From assembly GCA_964599915.1 (NCBI GenBank), contig CAZRHR010000063.1, forward strand, positions 1-15,681: DNA of 15,681 nt, read 5' to 3'. The DNA is from CAZRHR01 sp964599915. Lineage in GTDB: Bacteria > Bacteroidota > Bacteroidia > CAIKAF01. The position numbers and the translations under genes are program-made. The notes below the pieces were generated by a model that saw only the letters and a program-made list of their open reading frames with translations, made no database searches and had not been told where the DNA came from. This document shows positions 13,526-15,681 of the stretch, piece after piece; position 1 is the stretch's first letter, and each line of letters opens with the position of its first letter.

Positions 13526-15515
13526 GGCTATGTCAAAATATTTAAAGTCAAGTTTAGTGTTTATTTTCTTTGGGCTTTTGTCTCACGGAAGCCTTTGGGC
13601 CCAGCCCGATAAAGTAAATGCCAGCGCATGTGACCCCACGCAAAACAAGGCCGCAGAGAAGGTTTTTGCCCGTGCCATGAAGGAATCTGAAGAGGGTCTG
13701 AAGCGAAAAGGCCTTCGCGAGGCCTTGGAATTGGAGCCGGGGTATTATGAAGCTGCCTACCAATTGGGGCGCAGGGCCTACTTTGTAAAAAGAAACGAAG
13801 AGGCTTTGGCACAGTTTGAAATGGTCACCCAAACTTGTCCTTTGTATGCCCCGTATGCTTGGTATTATTTGGGCAAAATTTACCAAGGCATGGGTAAATC
13901 TGTTCAGGCCCTTAAAGCTTTTGAACGATTTTTGAGCTTTGAAGAAGGCGTTAGGGATCAAGAATATGAAGAATTGAAAGAGTTGCTGCCCTCCCTAAAA
14001 CAAGAAGCAGCGCTTATGGCCACCCAAGTAGATTTTCAGCCCCGGCCCCTCTTGGATGTTTCAACCAAAATGGATGAGTACTCCGCCTCAATCACACCGG
14101 ACAACCGATATATTTACTTTACCCGTAAAACACTTGTGGAGCGAAATGCGATAACAGCGCCTGGCGGGGCATCGGGCGGTGCTGATTTGGTGGAAGTTTT
14201 TTACCGTTCAGAAAGAATGGGGGATAAATGGACTGCGGGAACACCCTTGGAGCGTCCATTTAACCTTGGTAACAACAATGGGGCTGCAGCTGTGACGGCG
14301 GATAATAAGTTCATGTATTTTGTGGTCTGCGAAAACAACCAGTCCGAACAATGTGACCTTTGGTTTACACAATGGGAGCATTACCGTTGGAAAGCCCTCC
14401 AGCGTTTGTCTAATGTTTTGAATTACCCCGGTTATTGGGACTCTCATCCCACCATTTCTTACGACGGTAATACCCTGATTTTTGCCTCAGACCGGCCGGG
14501 AGGCCATGGTAAAGCAGATTTGTATTTATCTACCAAACAGCCAGATGGATCTTGGTCTAAACCCCAAAATTTAGGTCCGGAAATAAATACCTCAGGAAAT
14601 GAAATTACCCCCTTCCTGCATTCAGATTCACAAACCCTTTATTTTTCTTCGCAAGGACATCAAAATGTAGGTGGTTTTGATGTGTTTTTTTCAAAGCGGA
14701 AACTAGATGGAACTTGGACCAAACCTCAAAATCTGGGATACCCTTTAAATACCAAAGGCGATGAGGTGAGTTTTTTTGTTAGCCTCGATGGCCAAACAGC
14801 TTTTATGTGTTCAGATCAACTGCAAGATGCTAAAGGAAATACCATTCAAGTAGGAGGACTGGATGTTTTTACATTCCCCTTGCACGCCAATGCCCGTCCG
14901 GAGGAGGTTGTGCTAATGGAGGGACAACTTAAGACGCCGGAAGGTCAAAGTCTGGGTGGCACCATTTCAATTCGCGATCAAGAAACACAACAGGAAACCA
15001 TCATTCAAGCGGATTCCACAGATGGAAAATTTGTAGCTATGGTGGCAGTTGGAAAACAATTCGATTTTACCGTAAAACAAGAAGGACTCGCTTTTAGTCA
15101 AACCACCATTGATACCCGTGGTTTAAGCGCCGGCGCAACCCAAAAAATGGAGATGGAATCCGGCCCCGTGGTTTCAGGAAAAAGCTACCGACTCAACAAC
15201 ATCAACTTTGCCACCAATGCTTCCGATTTACCGGAAGATTCCCGACAGATGCTCCTTGATTTTGCCGATTGGTTGAAAGCCAATGCCTCCGTCCAAATTC
15301 GTGTGGAAGGACATACCGATAACATCGGCCAAACAGCTGCCAATCTTGCCCTATCCAAAGCTCGCGCACAATCCGTACACGATTTCCTCCTCAGTCAAGG
15401 AATCTCAGCCGATCGATTGGCTTTTGAAGGTTATGGTAGCGCAAGACCCTTAGTCTCTAATAGCACCGAGGAGGGACGCGCGAAAAACCGCCGTACGGAA
15501 TTCTTTATTCGATAA
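13524..15515 (+). CDS. OmpA-family protein with TPR, WD40-like, CRD and OmpA domains (PorE-like)
   Basis: This 663-residue envelope protein begins with a signal peptide (1-27, ending SLWAQ). TPR-type helices follow (about 35-163, for example YYEAAYQLGRRAYFVKRNEEAL and YAWYYLGKIYQGMGKSVQAL in part). A WD40-like PD40 propeller (about 178-453) comes next, with repeats such as PTISYDGNTLIFASDRPGG and GFDVFFSKR. Then come a carboxypeptidase-regulatory-like beta domain (about 461-545) and a C-terminal OmpA peptidoglycan-binding domain (553-663). In the last, D599 (in EGHTD) and R614 (in SKARAQ) are the likely diaminopimelate-binding pair. This order matches PorE, which anchors the type IX secretion system to peptidoglycan, but Bacteroidota carry several paralogues. 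No lipobox is seen, although PorE is a lipoprotein. I chose the ATG at 13524 because an upstream ATG at 13488 would add 12 odd hydrophobic residues. Confidence 0.88.
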   Translation: MAMSKYLKSSLVFIFFGLLSHGSLWAQPDKVNASACDPTQNKAAEKVFARAMKESEEGLKRKGLREALELEPGYYEAAYQLGRRAYFVKRNEEALAQFEMVTQTCPLYAPYAWYYLGKIYQGMGKSVQALKAFERFLSFEEGVRDQEYEELKELLPSLKQEAALMATQVDFQPRPLLDVSTKMDEYSASITPDNRYIYFTRKTLVERNAITAPGGASGGADLVEVFYRSERMGDKWTAGTPLERPFNLGNNNGAAAVTADNKFMYFVVCENNQSEQCDLWFTQWEHYRWKALQRLSNVLNYPGYWDSHPTISYDGNTLIFASDRPGGHGKADLYLSTKQPDGSWSKPQNLGPEINTSGNEITPFLHSDSQTLYFSSQGHQNVGGFDVFFSKRKLDGTWTKPQNLGYPLNTKGDEVSFFVSLDGQTAFMCSDQLQDAKGNTIQVGGLDVFTFPLHANARPEEVVLMEGQLKTPEGQSLGGTISIRDQETQQETIIQADSTDGKFVAMVAVGKQFDFTVKQEGLAFSQTTIDTRGLSAGATQKMEMESGPVVSGKSYRLNNINFATNASDLPEDSRQMLLDFADWLKANASVQIRVEGHTDNIGQTAANLALSKARAQSVHDFLLSQGISADRLAFEGYGSARPLVSNSTEEGRAKNRRTEFFIR

Positions 15516-15528
15516 AGGTTATTTATCG
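15510..15528. repeat. Short AT-rich hairpin at the OmpA-family stop codon
   Basis: CGATAAA (15510-15516) pairs with TTTATCG (15522-15528) around a 5-nt loop and includes the TAA stop. No T run follows, so it is at best a weak terminator. It abuts the repeat cluster. Confidence 0.35.
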
Positions 15529-15576
15529 GGTTGGGGCAAATCATGACCAGCCACGTATCAAGTTGGGGCAAATCAT
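15524..15576 (+). repeat. Imperfect 21-bp direct repeat, 32-bp period
   Basis: The copies at 15524-15544 and 15556-15576 agree at 19 of 21 positions; both contain GTTGGGGCAAATCAT. They lie just after the OmpA-family gene and carry the GGGGCAAAT half-site that recurs in the rest of the cluster. Confidence 0.8.
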
Positions 15577-15585
15577 TATTTGCCC
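15566..15585. repeat. Perfect 8-bp palindromic hairpin
   Basis: GGGCAAAT (15566-15573) and ATTTGCCC (15578-15585) form a perfect stem with a 4-nt loop (CATT). No T run follows on either strand, so it does not look like a terminator. It resembles the short interspersed palindromes found between bacterial genes. Confidence 0.75.
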
Positions 15586-15596
15586 TTACGCGATTT

Positions 15597-15656
15597 GTCG
15601 CCTATCCTAATACCCGTCGGTGATTCGTCGCCTATCCTAATACCCGTCGGTGATTC
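15597..15656 (+). repeat. Two tandem copies of a 30-bp repeat
   Basis: The copies at 15597-15626 and 15627-15656 are identical. A partial third unit (GTCC then CTACGATT) follows at 15657. Near-identity also extends upstream of the first copy (CGATTTGTCG against TGATTCGTCG). The copies are contiguous, without spacers. The cluster ends about 20 bp from the window edge, so it may continue beyond. Confidence 0.85.
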
Positions 15657-15681
15657 GTCCCTACGATTATTCCACGAAGAA

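Noticed and set aside
15597..15656. 30-bp repeats as a CRISPR array
   Set aside because: The copies are contiguous with no spacers, only two are complete, and no cas genes are in the window.

Overview
The window is bacterial chromosomal DNA from a member of the Bacteroidota, probably a free-living relative of the Flavobacteriia, Sphingobacteriia or Saprospiria. The sequence does not resolve it further. The signs are: a secreted protein with a type IX secretion (T9SS) C-terminal sorting domain; an OmpA protein with TPR, WD40-like and OmpA domains (PorE-like); a fused alpha/beta 2-oxoacid dehydrogenase E1; a ComEC without the metallo-beta-lactamase domain; an LprI-like protein of the Bacteroidota type; and repeated promoter elements of the form TAnnTTTG, the Bacteroidota -7 box.

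Layout, left to right. Positions 1-518 hold a tRNA with a CAU anticodon (minus strand, own promoter and terminator). A two-CBS-domain protein follows (519-938, plus), with a terminator at 1039-1076. On the minus strand, 4560 down to 1098, lies a compact three-gene unit: rhomboid protease, class IV aminotransferase (PabC/BCAT type), and fused E1 alpha/beta dehydrogenase, with gaps of 9 and 22 nt. A short divergent intergenic region (4561-4681) carries promoter elements for both directions.

From 4682 to 10898 six plus-strand genes are closely packed: ComEC, a T9SS-exported seven-bladed propeller protein, a diacylglycerol/sphingosine kinase family lipid kinase, DNA polymerase III delta subunit (HolA), an EVE-domain protein whose ATG overlaps the holA stop, and a sterol desaturase/fatty acid hydroxylase family membrane protein. 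The mix is DNA uptake and replication plus lipid modification, a conserved-core neighbourhood rather than one pathway. A secreted protein of PKD domains and a glycine-rich ALK-type domain (10962-12515) has its own predicted promoter. Opposite it sits an LprI-like small secreted protein (12654-13040, minus), then tRNA-Lys(UUU) (minus).

The right end holds a large PorE-like OmpA-family protein (13524-15515). It is followed by a cluster of short direct, inverted and 30-bp tandem repeats (15524-15661) built around one half-site motif, which runs close to the window edge and may continue beyond it.

Most genes are recognisable families. I see no phage, insertion sequence, CRISPR array, restriction or defence cassette, and no clear evidence of an undescribed multi-gene system. 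The least explained parts are the terminal repeat cluster and the glycine-rich surface protein.
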